From Bacillota bacterium (lineage in GTDB: Bacteria; Bacillota; Clostridia; Christensenellales; CAG-138): a stretch of DNA of 33,913 bases. How positions within the stretch are numbered: position 1 is the first letter of the stretch; each line of letters opens with the position of its first letter. Positions 21,498-29,751 of this stretch are shown piece after piece. Both the position numbers and the translations under genes were made by a program. Location: the NCBI GenBank assembly GCA_023426265.1, contig JAFABA010000129.1, positions 1-33,913 on the forward strand, written 5' to 3'. The notes below the pieces were generated by a model. That model was given only the letters and a program-made list of their open reading frames with translations. It ran no database searches and was not told the DNA's origin.

Positions 21498-22463
21498 ATG
21501 AAAAAGGCGATTGCGCTGCTGTTAACTCTTATTATGCTGCTTATTGCCGCTACCGGCTGCCTGCCCCAAATTATGCGGGAGATCCTAGGGCCAAACGGGA
21601 AGGAGAAACCGGAAAATCCCATGGAGACGCAAGCTGTGCAGGAAACTCCTGCCCAAGGGGTACTGCCTCCCGCAAGTACGCCCGAAACGATTTCGCCTTC
21701 CGCTGCGCAGCCCGTGCCTGCTGACGCTTTGGAGGCTGTTTACAGCAGGCTTGATTATGTGCGCGTATATCCCGACTATCCGCAGGAGTTTGATCTCGAT
21801 GGGGACGGGGCTTTGGAAACGCTGAACATACTGGAGAACAGCGGCGCTCCGGATTCCGAAATGATCGGTATCACGGTGGGAAAAAACGGGCAGACGTATG
21901 CTGCCGAAGTGGTGCGGGCATACCTCAAGGATGCGTTTGTCGCCTACAATGCGGAGGGCAAGCCCTGCATCGTGCTCAGCTACGATTATGCTTCAGATGA
22001 TTATGAAACGGTCATTTATACATTTGACGGCCAGTCGCTTACCAATACGGATAGTGTAACCGGCTTTGTGGAAGGCGTATACGAAGGCGTTTGGATGCTG
22101 CGCGCCTGGGTATATACGCTGGGCACATGGAACGGGTACCACAAGTATGCGCTTTCTTCCTCCTTTGCATTTGAGTCGGTCGGCCCTGACCTTTGGATGC
22201 TGCAGGACGCCGGGCCTAACCGGGTGCTGACGGCTAAGGCCGGCCTGCAAGCGCAATTTTTTGAAAACGGCGCGCTTGCGCCCGGGGAGATCCGGAGCGG
22301 CGAGCGCCTGCGTCCCTATGCGACGGACCAGCGGGAGGTTATCTGTTTCCGTATGGAGGACGGCAGAACGGGAACTCTGCCCATGGAATTCCGGGATGGC
22401 TACACGTATATCAACGGCCAGCAGGACGAGACGGCGTTTGACGCCGTCATGTATGCAGGGTAA
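21498..22463 (+). CDS. Putative lipoprotein of unknown function
   Basis: 321 residues, ATG 21498 after AGGAGGATAT. A lipoprotein signal with the lipobox AATGC puts the acylated cysteine at residue 21. A Pro/Thr/Ala-rich spacer (about 35-75) is followed by a globular part with YPQEFDLDGDGALETLNIL (about 92-110), which has the DxDxDG calcium-loop arrangement found in FG-GAP/VCBS-type or lipoprotein repeat-domain proteins. It is likely attached to the outer membrane face. The rest (VTGFVEGVYEGVWMLRAWVY onward) gives no family I recognise. Its own promoter and a following terminator make it a single-gene unit divergent from the VWA operon. Confidence 0.75.
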   Translation: MKKAIALLLTLIMLLIAATGCLPQIMREILGPNGKEKPENPMETQAVQETPAQGVLPPASTPETISPSAAQPVPADALEAVYSRLDYVRVYPDYPQEFDLDGDGALETLNILENSGAPDSEMIGITVGKNGQTYAAEVVRAYLKDAFVAYNAEGKPCIVLSYDYASDDYETVIYTFDGQSLTNTDSVTGFVEGVYEGVWMLRAWVYTLGTWNGYHKYALSSSFAFESVGPDLWMLQDAGPNRVLTAKAGLQAQFFENGALAPGEIRSGERLRPYATDQREVICFRMEDGRTGTLPMEFRDGYTYINGQQDETAFDAVMYAG

Positions 22464-22481
22464 AGACATGCAATAAAACAA

Positions 22482-22512
22482 GCCGCCGGATTTTCCGGCG
22501 GCCCGTTTATAA
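22482..22512. terminator. Bidirectional terminator between convergent genes
   Basis: GCCGCCGGA (22482-22490) and TCCGGCGGC (22494-22502) form a 9-bp stem with a 3-nt loop. The T-tract is weak on the + side (CCGTTTATAA) and good on the - side (TTGTTTTATT), so it probably serves both converging genes. Confidence 0.75.
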
Positions 22513-22547
22513 CAGGGGAATGGTATGTTGCCTTCCGTGTTCAAGGC

Positions 22548-23117
22548 TCATAGGGACCGCGGGGCGGGCCACGCAAAGAATGTTTTGGACACGGGCAGAC
22601 CATTTCGCTTTAAGTATTCCGTGTGGAAGCCGCGCACGGTTCGCGCAATCTGTGTCGATTTCTCTTCCGCGGTATTGAGCGCGATCCAAACGGGGTATCT
22701 CATATGTGCGATATTGTTCTCCACTACCTTTCTTTTTGCCACAGGAAGCGTTTCAAGGTAGCGTTCCGGGTTCGAAAGCGTAATGCAGATATTGTGATTG
22801 CCCATGTATTTGACATAGCCCACATCCGCAATCTCTTCCCATGGAATGAATCCCATGGATATGAGGGCGCTGTTGTCGGTAATCCCATAGTCGTCCGCCA
22901 GCAGCAGATATGGCTGGAACAGCAGGCGGGCCACCCCAATCAGCCCGGCAGTAAAAATAACCAAACCTGCTATTCCGATGACGACCGCCAATATACCATA
23001 ACGTTCTTTTACGGCGTCGGATGTCACAAGAAAGGCGGATGCGGCTACCAGAATAACGCCATATAAAAACAGTTTGAGTTGTTTTAACGGAAACTGCTTT
23101 ACCTCATACCTCGGCAT
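22548..23117 (-). CDS. STM3941-like membrane protein
   Basis: 189 residues, ATG 23117 with GGAGGAC upstream. Two membrane helices (about 16-37, LYGVILVAASAFLV, and 43-68, LAVVIGIAGLVIFTAGLIG) are followed by a cytoplasmic domain with YGITDNSALISMGFIPWEEI (about 77-96), the characteristic segment of STM3941-type proteins in which an unfolded-looking loop precedes a PH-like beta barrel. These are widespread in Firmicutes and have no established role. It stands alone between two terminators. Confidence 0.65.
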   Translation of the reverse strand: MPRYEVKQFPLKQLKLFLYGVILVAASAFLVTSDAVKERYGILAVVIGIAGLVIFTAGLIGVARLLFQPYLLLADDYGITDNSALISMGFIPWEEIADVGYVKYMGNHNICITLSNPERYLETLPVAKRKVVENNIAHMRYPVWIALNTAEEKSTQIARTVRGFHTEYLKRNGLPVSKTFFAWPAPRSL

Positions 23118-23170
23118 ATATGTCCTCCGAAACGTTTGTTCTTATTGTAACAAAATAAATGAGAGACGTC

Positions 23171-23210
23171 AAAACAAAAACCGACGGAATATCCGCCGGT
23201 TTTGTTTTTT
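23171..23210 (-). terminator. Rho-independent terminator of the chemoreceptor gene
   Basis: Reading the - strand, ACCGGCGGA and TCCGTCGGT (one mismatch) with a 3-nt loop are followed by TTTTGTTTTG, with an A-rich arm before it. It lies 16 bp after the chemoreceptor stop codon and probably also works on the opposite strand. Confidence 0.85.
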
Positions 23211-23226
23211 ATTGCTGGAAAACAGA

Positions 23227-25689
23227 TTATTCTTCTTCGCCAGCCAGTCGGAACTCTTCCACCATTTCCCGGAGCATATCGGCCTGGCCGGAAAGCTCTT
23301 GCGCCGTAGCCGCGCTCTGTTCCGCTGTGGCGGAGCTCTGCTGCACCATGTCGCCCATCATGGAAAGGCCGGTGTTGACCTGGGCGATGCCCGTGGCCTG
23401 CTCATTGGAAGCTTCCGCAATCTCCTTGACGAGCGCTGCGGCCTGCTCCACGCTTGCGGTGATTTCAAGAAGCGTGGCGGAGGTATCGTCCGCAATGCGG
23501 GTGCCTGCGGCCGCCTTTTTGATGGAGTTGTTGATGAGCGCCGTCGTTTCCTTGGCCGCGTCGGCGGATTTCTGGGCAAGGTTCCGTACTTCGTCCGCCA
23601 CCACCGAGAAGCCCCGCCCATACTGCCCGGCGCGCGCCGCTTCAATGGCCGCGTTGAGCGAGAGCAGGCTGGTTTGGAACGCGATATCGTCGATCACCTT
23701 GATGATCTTGCGGATATTGCCCGCGGTTTCGTTGATGGCCTCCATCGCCACCTGCAGCGCGTGCATCTTTTTATTGCCGTTCTGCGCGGAAGCCTGCGCC
23801 GCCGAGGTCAGTTCGCGCGCGGTCATTGCGCGGGCCGCGTTGCTCCTGGTATGATCGGCAAGGTCGGAAACCGTGGCGTTGAGCTCTTCAATGGAGCTTG
23901 CCTGCTCCACGGAAGCCTGAGAAAGCGTCTGGCTGCCCGCGGATACCTGCGTGGTGCCCGCCGCCACCTGGTCGGCCGCGGCGCCGATTTCATACAGCAT
24001 GTCGTTAAGAGACGCTACGATGCCGTTTATGGAATCCTTGAGTTCCACAAAATCTCCACGGTATTCCGAGGTAATGGCCACCGTCAGGTTCTTGTCGGAA
24101 AGCTCGGAAAGCACATACGAGGTTTCGGAAATATAGCGCTTAAGCGACGCGATCGTTTCGTTGAGCGCATGCTTGATAATGGCGTGATCGCCCTGGAATT
24201 CGCCCGTCACACTGACGTTGAGATTGCCCAGGGAAAGTTCCCTCAACACGTCGGCTGCCTCTTCCACGGGAGCCGTCATGGCGTCGAGCGTGTGGTTGAC
24301 GCCCTCCACAATCTTTTTGAAGTCGCCCTTGTGCTTGTCGGCGTCTGCGCGCGTTTTCAGTTCACCCGCAAGCGCGGCCTGCACCAGCGAATTCGTATCC
24401 GCAACCATGGCCTGCAGCGAACCGCATACGGTCATGAAGGATTGCGTCAGCGCGCCCACCTCGTCGTTGCGGTTTTTTACCTCCAGCACAAAGCCGGTGT
24501 TGCCTTCTGAAAGCTCCTCCGCTCCGGCTTTGAGCGCCAACAGGGGCTTTTGCACGTTTTTGCGTATGAACAGCAGCGTCCCCGCAGCCGAAAGCGCAAT
24601 CAGCACAATGGAAACCAGTATGGTGTTGCGTATCGCGTCCGCGCGCGCCTGTTCAATTTCGCCAACCGGCAGCCCGGCAAACAGGGCGCCAAGAACCGTA
24701 CCCTCTTTATCTGCGAGCGGCGCGTATTTGACGGCGTATTCCATATCCGCAATAACCGCGCGGCCGACGTATTCTTTGTTCTCCTGAAGGACAATCCTTG
24801 CGATTTCGGGGTCCATCGTGGTGCCGATGATGCGCACATTGTTCTTTGCGATGGTCGTAGCCCAGCGCATGTTGTTTTTGAATACGGTAAAGTCGACGCC
24901 ATGCAGCGCCCTTTGGTTATCCAGAAGCGTTAAGTCGTTGTAATAATACCCGGCCACAATGCATCCCACGATTCCGGTGCTATCCGTTCGAATGGGCACC
25001 GCGGCGAGGCGGTAGATATTCCCGTTGGGATCTGCGGTTAGGCGGATATCCTGAGTCCCTTCAAACGCCGCCTTGATATAAGGCTGCTCCCCAAGGCTGC
25101 TTCCTTCTTTATAATAGGCACTGGCGGAATAGAGCACGGTCCCCAGCCTGTCCGTCACAAACACAAAGCCGGAACTGCCCAGCTCAAATTCCTCCAGATA
25201 AGCGGCGATTCCCTCGGTGCTTTGCGCAGTGACCTCTTTTACGAAACGGGGGTCCTCCGCGCTTTGCGTAACGCTATCCAGCCATGTAAGCACCTGCTCT
25301 TCCAGGCTCTTGGAAAAGCTTGCGTATGCCCGGTTCATCTGCTCGTCCATAATCTGGTCGGCAATCTTGTTTCCGCTCGTCGTCGCAAGGAGCGTGCTTG
25401 CGGCAACCGCTAAAATCAAAACGGGGACCACAAACAGCAGCAGTTTTCCGCCGATGCTTTGGAACAGGGAAACCGCAGCCTCCTTTGCGCGGCCCCGGTT
25501 TTTGAGGATGCTCGCTTTTATGGAAGCAAACAGCGCGCCCATCCATTTTAATGCGCGGTTGATTATTTCTTTGATCGGCTTTTCAGCATCGTTCTTTTTT
25601 TCAGAGAGACGTTCTTCCGGGGCGGGCTTTTTGACTAATACATTGGCCGCTAACCGGGAGAGCTTTGCGAAAATACTTTCCTTGTCCAC
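23227..25689 (-). CDS. Methyl-accepting chemotaxis protein with dCache-like sensor
   Basis: 820 residues from GTG 25689 (VDKESIFAKL), which has GAGGGGG 8 bp upstream; the frame stays open upstream but without a site. An unusual ~80-residue basic, soluble N-terminus precedes TM1 (about 83-103). A periplasmic-type dCache sensor (about 110-355) includes YYKEGSSLGEQPYIKAA. TM2 (about 400-420) is followed by HAMP-like repeats (GELKTRADADKHKGDFKKI; RELSLGNLNVSVTGEF; LSDKNLTVAITSEYRGDF) and the signalling hairpin IDDIAFQTSLLSLNAAIEAA, which contacts CheA/CheW. It lacks a C-terminal CheR/CheB-docking pentapeptide. No chemotaxis partner gene is nearby. It is the only gene in its unit, divergent from pstS. 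Confidence 0.93.
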   Translation of the reverse strand: MDKESIFAKLSRLAANVLVKKPAPEERLSEKKNDAEKPIKEIINRALKWMGALFASIKASILKNRGRAKEAAVSLFQSIGGKLLLFVVPVLILAVAASTLLATTSGNKIADQIMDEQMNRAYASFSKSLEEQVLTWLDSVTQSAEDPRFVKEVTAQSTEGIAAYLEEFELGSSGFVFVTDRLGTVLYSASAYYKEGSSLGEQPYIKAAFEGTQDIRLTADPNGNIYRLAAVPIRTDSTGIVGCIVAGYYYNDLTLLDNQRALHGVDFTVFKNNMRWATTIAKNNVRIIGTTMDPEIARIVLQENKEYVGRAVIADMEYAVKYAPLADKEGTVLGALFAGLPVGEIEQARADAIRNTILVSIVLIALSAAGTLLFIRKNVQKPLLALKAGAEELSEGNTGFVLEVKNRNDEVGALTQSFMTVCGSLQAMVADTNSLVQAALAGELKTRADADKHKGDFKKIVEGVNHTLDAMTAPVEEAADVLRELSLGNLNVSVTGEFQGDHAIIKHALNETIASLKRYISETSYVLSELSDKNLTVAITSEYRGDFVELKDSINGIVASLNDMLYEIGAAADQVAAGTTQVSAGSQTLSQASVEQASSIEELNATVSDLADHTRSNAARAMTARELTSAAQASAQNGNKKMHALQVAMEAINETAGNIRKIIKVIDDIAFQTSLLSLNAAIEAARAGQYGRGFSVVADEVRNLAQKSADAAKETTALINNSIKKAAAGTRIADDTSATLLEITASVEQAAALVKEIAEASNEQATGIAQVNTGLSMMGDMVQQSSATAEQSAATAQELSGQADMLREMVEEFRLAGEEE

Positions 25690-26050
25690 CTGGTGAACCC
25701 CCTCATATAATCTGAAACAAAATAAATGGGAAATCCGCGGCGGCGGATGAACGGCGCATTTCTTCTCTATATCGGCATTTCGACTTGCTCCCTTAATATA
25801 TGGCGCGCAGAAAACAGGTTTTTTCATAGGGATGCATGGGTATCCAGTCCGGCCGATTTCCCCTGCGTACATTCTGTTAAGGCAGATCCGCCTATGAGAC
25901 CCCCTTAAATTACCATAAATGCCGTTGTATGAAGCACGGAAGGGATGCAAAGGCTTACAGGAGGGTTTTACATAGATTTGATAATTCTAATATTGGCGTA
26001 TAACAATCGGGATGTATGCTTGCAATGAAATCGAATTGGAGGAAGTATTC
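25690..26050. promoter_or_regulatory. Divergent regulatory region between the chemoreceptor and pstS
   Basis: This 360-bp gap has no credible gene. A likely pst promoter is TTGATA (25978-25983), a 15-bp spacer and TATAAC (25999-26004); the spacing is short. CTTACA (25954-25959) and TTTACA (25967-25972), 13 bp apart, just upstream, resemble half-sites of a PhoP box (TTxACA repeats), though Bacillus boxes use 11-bp spacing. A second short palindrome, ATCCGC-GGCG-GCGGAT, lies near 25732-25747. GGAGGAAG (26038-26045) is the pstS ribosome site. Confidence 0.5.
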
Positions 26051-27007
26051 ATGAAAGCAATCAAAAAGTTTGTAACCTTAGCAGTCAGCGCGCTGCTCGT
26101 GCTTTCTGCGTTCGCGGGCTGCGCGCCTGCGGCCGAGACCCCCGCTGTAACGGAAGCGCCCACAGCGCCCGCAGCGACCGAAGCGCCTGCAGCGACCGAA
26201 GCACCCGCACCCAGCTTTGACACCACCCAGGATATCGTCGTTGTTTCCCGCGAAGAGGGTTCCGGTACCCGCGGCGCGTTCATTGAACTCATGGGCGTTC
26301 AGGTCAAGGATGCAGACGGCAAAGCCGTTGACATGACCACCGCCGAAGCGCAGATCACCAACGACACCGCCGTCATGCTTACCACCGTCGCCGGCAACCC
26401 CTACGGCATTGGTTACATCTCCCTGGGTTCCCTCAACGATACCGTGAAGGCCGTGCAGGTGGATGGCGTTGACGCCACCGTTGCAAACATCAAGTCCGGC
26501 ACCTACAAGGTTTCCCGTCCGTTCAATATCGCCACCAAGGGCGAAGTGAGCGCGGCCGCTCAGGATTTCATCAACTTCATCATGAGCGCGGAAGGCCAGG
26601 AAGTCGTTCTTGGCAACAAATACATCAAGATCGATGAAGCCGCCGCAGCGTTCGCTCCCGCCGATGTTTCCGGCAAGATCGTCGTCGCCGGTTCCTCCTC
26701 CATCACTCCGCTGATGGAAAAACTGGTTGAAGCGTATGCCGCCATCAACGCCAACGTCACCATCGAGATCCAGCAGAGCGACTCTTCCACCGGCATGAAG
26801 GCCGCTATCGACGGTACCTGCGACATCGGTATGGCTTCCCGTGAACTTAAGGACAGCGAGCTTGCCGAAGGTCTCACCCCGACCGTCATCGCCATGGATG
26901 GTATCGCGATCATCGTCAACAATGAAAACACCTTCACCAACCTGACCTCCGAGCAGATCCGCGCCATCTTCACCGGCGAAGTCCTCAGCTGGAGCGAGGT
27001 TGCGTAA
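26051..27007 (+). CDS. pstS: Phosphate-binding lipoprotein PstS, apparently circularly permuted
   Basis: 318 residues from ATG 26051, with GGAGGAAG five bases away; an in-frame ATG at 26012 is less likely. A lipobox (FAGC) places the lipidated cysteine at residue 24, followed by a TEAPA-rich spacer. Two PBP half-domains follow in reversed order: residues 60-188 correspond to the usual C-terminal half (IVVVSREEGSGTRGAF, NPYGIGYISL, a GEVSAAAQDFINFI helix), and 208-318 to the usual N-terminal half (GKIVVAGSSSITPLMEKL, QQSDSSTGMKAAI, CDIGMASRELK, IFTGEVLSWSEVA). Phosphate-contact motifs of both halves are present. Canonical PstS proteins run in the opposite order. The break falls in the loop between WSEV and IVVVSREEGSGT. 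Binds phosphate for PstCAB. Confidence 0.9.
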   Translation: MKAIKKFVTLAVSALLVLSAFAGCAPAAETPAVTEAPTAPAATEAPAATEAPAPSFDTTQDIVVVSREEGSGTRGAFIELMGVQVKDADGKAVDMTTAEAQITNDTAVMLTTVAGNPYGIGYISLGSLNDTVKAVQVDGVDATVANIKSGTYKVSRPFNIATKGEVSAAAQDFINFIMSAEGQEVVLGNKYIKIDEAAAAFAPADVSGKIVVAGSSSITPLMEKLVEAYAAINANVTIEIQQSDSSTGMKAAIDGTCDIGMASRELKDSELAEGLTPTVIAMDGIAIIVNNENTFTNLTSEQIRAIFTGEVLSWSEVA

Positions 27008-27045
27008 CGGGAACATCCAATAAACGCCAGCGTATGGCACTTAAC

Positions 27046-27082
27046 TGCCGCCCGGAAAACGCCCCCGCGTTTTCGGGCGGCA
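27046..27082 (+). ncRNA. Long intercistronic stem-loop after pstS
   Basis: TGCCGCCCGGAAAACGC (27046-27062) pairs with GCGTTTTCGGGCGGCA (27067-27082), leaving one bulged G and a CCCC loop. No T-run follows. It lies 39 bp past the pstS stop. Such stems protect the upstream transcript end and would let pstS RNA accumulate over the rest of the operon. It is an RNA structure in an mRNA, not a separate RNA gene. Confidence 0.7.
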
Positions 27083-27115
27083 AACGCGTACAATAAGATC
27101 AATCAGGGCAGCGTC

Positions 27116-27178
27116 CCTTAGGCCGCGTCGCGGCATAAAACGGGCGTCCGGTGTATATGCGGACGCCGCATCCTAAGG
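27116..27178 (+). ncRNA. Predicted three-way-junction RNA structure before pstC
   Basis: CCTTAGG (27116-27122) pairs with CCTAAGG (27172-27178) as an outer stem. Enclosed are CCGC-gtc-GCGG (27123-27133) and GGCGTCCG (27143-27150) with CGGACGCC (27160-27167). These three perfect stems make a three-way junction ending 21 bp before the pstC start. I recognise no known riboswitch or leader here. Pairing was read by eye. Confidence 0.55.
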
Positions 27179-27199
27179 AAAGAAAACGGGGGAATGTTC

Positions 27200-28051
27200 A
27201 TGAAAAAATGGAAGGAACCGGCGATGAAAGCCGTGTTCATTGCGGCGGCGGCCACCTCCATTCTCGCCGTAGGGCTCATTTGCATATTTTTGTTTGCCAA
27301 TGGCCTGCCGGCCATATTCGAAATCGGACCGGCCAATTTTCTTCTGGGGCAAACCTGGAGGCCGAGTAACGATATTTACGGCATATTTCCCATGATCGTG
27401 GGCAGCGTATATGTCACGGCCGGGGCCATGCTCGTAGGCGTGCCCATCGGGCTGCTGATGGCCATATTCATGGCGCGCTTCTGCCCGCGCTGGCTCTACC
27501 GCGTGTTAAAACCGGCTACTGAGCTTATGGCGGGCATCCCATCGGTGGTATACGGCTTTTTTGGCCTGGTGGTCATCGTACCTTTCGTACGGGAGGAGTT
27601 TGGCGGAAGCGGCGCCTCCATGTTGACGGCGTCGGTGCTTTTGGGCATTATGATATTGCCCACCATTGTGGGCGTGGCGGAAAGCGCCATTCGCGCCGTG
27701 CCGGAAACCTACTACGAAGGTTCGCTCGCTTTGGGCGCAACGCATGAGCGCAGTGTGTTTTCCACCCTGGTGCCCGCCGCAAAATCCGGGCTTTTTGCCG
27801 CGGTGGTATTGGGCATGGGCCGTGCGGTAGGGGAGACCATGGCCGTTATCATGGTGGCGGGCAACCAGGCGCGCATGCCCGCAGGCCTGCTGAAAGGGCT
27901 TCGCACGCTCACGGCGAATATCGTCATCGAAATGGGCTACTCTGCGGATCTGCACCGCGAGGCGCTTATCGCGACAGCCGTGGTGCTCTTTATATTCATA
28001 TTGCTCATCAACGGGCTGTTTTCCCTGCTGAAAAGGAGGTCGAACCTATGA
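27200..28051 (+). CDS. pstC: Phosphate ABC transporter permease PstC
   Basis: 283 residues from ATG 27200, with GGGGG seven bases upstream; ATG 27194 is too close to that site. Six hydrophobic segments make up the expected permease, with a binding-protein-dependent EAA-type loop in YYEGSLALGATHERSVFSTLVPAA (EG...G pattern contacting PstB) and the PstC-specific MAGIPSVVYGFFGLV. It pairs with PstA to make the membrane channel for phosphate. The TGA overlaps the pstA start. Spacing of 192 bp from pstS, with structured RNA between, separates the highly expressed binding protein from the rest. Confidence 0.95.
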   Translation: MKKWKEPAMKAVFIAAAATSILAVGLICIFLFANGLPAIFEIGPANFLLGQTWRPSNDIYGIFPMIVGSVYVTAGAMLVGVPIGLLMAIFMARFCPRWLYRVLKPATELMAGIPSVVYGFFGLVVIVPFVREEFGGSGASMLTASVLLGIMILPTIVGVAESAIRAVPETYYEGSLALGATHERSVFSTLVPAAKSGLFAAVVLGMGRAVGETMAVIMVAGNQARMPAGLLKGLRTLTANIVIEMGYSADLHREALIATAVVLFIFILLINGLFSLLKRRSNL

Positions 28052-28917
28052 CGGGAACGAATGCTTCTTACTATAAGACCGTAGCGCATCCGGGCAGGAA
28101 GACAGCGGTATTTTTAAGGGCGCTTGTATATTTCGCGGCTGTCGTCACCGTGACTGTGCTGCTGTTTTTGCTCGGGTATGTCTTAATTAAGGGCGTGCCT
28201 TATCTCACGCCGGATCTGTTCGCATGGAAGTATACGTCGAATAACGTATCCATGATGCCCGCCATTATCAATACCGTGCTCATGACGGTGTCTTCACTCA
28301 TTATTGCGGCGCCCCTTGGCATATTCGCAGCCGTCTATCTTGTGGAATACGCAAAGCGCGGGAACAAGTTCGTTTCCGTAGTGCGCGTTACGGCAGAGAC
28401 GCTCGCGGGAATTCCATCCATCGTATATGGGCTTTTTGGCCTTTTGTTCTTTGTTACCCGGCTGCAATGGGGCCTGTCCCTGGTTGCCGGCGCGTTTACG
28501 CTGGCGGTCATGATACTGCCGCTCATTATGCGCACCACCGAGGAAGCGTTAAAAGCCGTTCCCGACATGTACCGCGAAGGCAGCTTCGGCCTGGGCGCGG
28601 GGCGCTTAAGGACGGTATTCTCCATTGTGCTGCCCGCGGCGATACCCGGCATACTCGCGGGCATCATACTGGGCATCGGCCGTATTGTGGGGGAAACCGC
28701 GGCGCTCATCTATACGGCGGGCACCGTGGCAAAAGTGCCGGAAAACGTATTTACCTCCACCCGCACGCTTTCGGTGCATATGTACTCGCTCGCGCGCGAG
28801 GGGCTGCATATCAACCAGACATATGCGACGGCGGTTGTGCTGCTCATTGTGGTGGTCGGCATCAATGCGCTTTCCTCCATGGTTGCGCGCAGGCTGATCA
28901 AGCGCAACGGGAGCTAG
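28048..28917 (+). CDS. pstA: Phosphate ABC transporter permease PstA
   Basis: 289 residues. The start ATG overlaps the pstC stop (ATGA), and a strong AAAGGAGGT at 28032-28040 lies inside pstC. The N-terminal membrane segment (about 22-45, ALVYFAAVVTVTVLLFLLGYV) is followed by the usual five further helices. LAGIPSIVYGLFGLLFFV and the EAA-type loop REGSFGLGAGRLRTVFSIVLPAA are diagnostic. It forms the second channel subunit beside PstC, with PstB bound at the cytoplasmic loops. Confidence 0.95.
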   Translation: MTGTNASYYKTVAHPGRKTAVFLRALVYFAAVVTVTVLLFLLGYVLIKGVPYLTPDLFAWKYTSNNVSMMPAIINTVLMTVSSLIIAAPLGIFAAVYLVEYAKRGNKFVSVVRVTAETLAGIPSIVYGLFGLLFFVTRLQWGLSLVAGAFTLAVMILPLIMRTTEEALKAVPDMYREGSFGLGAGRLRTVFSIVLPAAIPGILAGIILGIGRIVGETAALIYTAGTVAKVPENVFTSTRTLSVHMYSLAREGLHINQTYATAVVLLIVVVGINALSSMVARRLIKRNGS

Positions 28918-28983
28918 CTTAAGACCTGGCTTGGGGCTAGCGAGCGACATCAAAGGGATAAGACCAGGGCGAAAGGAAAAGCG

Positions 28984-29751
28984 ATGGAAAAGCAAAAAAA
29001 GCATATTAAATTTGATATAAAAGACCTAGATCTCTATTATGGATCGTTTCAGGCGCTTAAAAAAGTGAGCATGTCCGTGGAAGAACGCGAGATCACCGCG
29101 TTTATCGGGCCTTCCGGCTGCGGCAAGTCCACGCTTTTAAAGACGCTTAACCGCATGAACGATCTGGTGGAAGGCTGCCGGATCGTAGGCAGGGTGGCGC
29201 TTGACGGCGAGGACGTCTACGGCAGCATGGACGTCAACTTGCTCAGAAAGCGCGTGGGCATGGTGTTTCAAAAGCCCAACCCATTCCCCATGAGCGTATA
29301 CGACAATATCGCCTACGGCCCGCGCACGCACGGCATACGCGCCAAGGCCAAGCTGGACGATATTGTGGAAACGTCGCTCACCAATGCTGCCATCTGGGAC
29401 GAACTCAAGGACCGGCTCAAAAAAAGCGCGCTTGGACTTTCCGGCGGGCAGCAGCAGCGCCTGTGCATCGCCAGAGCGCTTGCGGTGGAGCCGGAAGTGC
29501 TGCTGATGGATGAGCCGACAAGCGCGCTTGATCCCATTTCTACTTCAAAAATAGAAGATCTTGCCGTGGAATTAAAGTCAAAATATACTATAATCATCGT
29601 AACGCACAACATGCAGCAGGCAGCGCGCATCTCGGACAAAACGGCGTTCTTCCTGCTGGGCGAGGTTGTCGAATACGGGGAGACGGAGCGGCTCTTTTCC
29701 ATGCCGAAGGATAAGCGGACAGAGGATTATATTACGGGGAGGTTTGGCTGA
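28984..29751 (+). CDS. pstB: Phosphate ABC transporter ATPase PstB
   Basis: 255 residues, ATG 28984 after GAAAGGAAAAG. Walker A GPSGCGKST lies at 42-50, the signature LSGGQQQR at 152-159, and Walker B LLMDEPTSALDP shortly after, followed by the H-loop in IVTHNM. The PstB marker VGMVFQKPNPFPMSVYDNIA is present. It is complete and of normal length. It powers phosphate import through PstC/PstA from the cytoplasm. The stop codon overlaps the phoU start by one base (TGATG). Confidence 0.97.
   Translation: MEKQKKHIKFDIKDLDLYYGSFQALKKVSMSVEEREITAFIGPSGCGKSTLLKTLNRMNDLVEGCRIVGRVALDGEDVYGSMDVNLLRKRVGMVFQKPNPFPMSVYDNIAYGPRTHGIRAKAKLDDIVETSLTNAAIWDELKDRLKKSALGLSGGQQQRLCIARALAVEPEVLLMDEPTSALDPISTSKIEDLAVELKSKYTIIIVTHNMQQAARISDKTAFFLLGEVVEYGETERLFSMPKDKRTEDYITGRFG

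Noticed and set aside
23074..24510. Open frame of 478 codons on the plus strand
   Set aside because: It is antisense to the chemoreceptor gene, is rich in Arg/Gly/His and has no domain.
25950..25975. PhoP box upstream of pstS
   Set aside because: CTTACA and TTTACA are present but are spaced 13 bp rather than 11, with only two half-sites, so I list them as a possibility within the promoter region and not as a confirmed site.
26078..27040. Long open frame of 320 codons on the minus strand opposite pstS
   Set aside because: It lies almost entirely antisense to pstS, is glycine/aspartate-rich without domain character, and arises from the strongly C-ending codon use of pstS.
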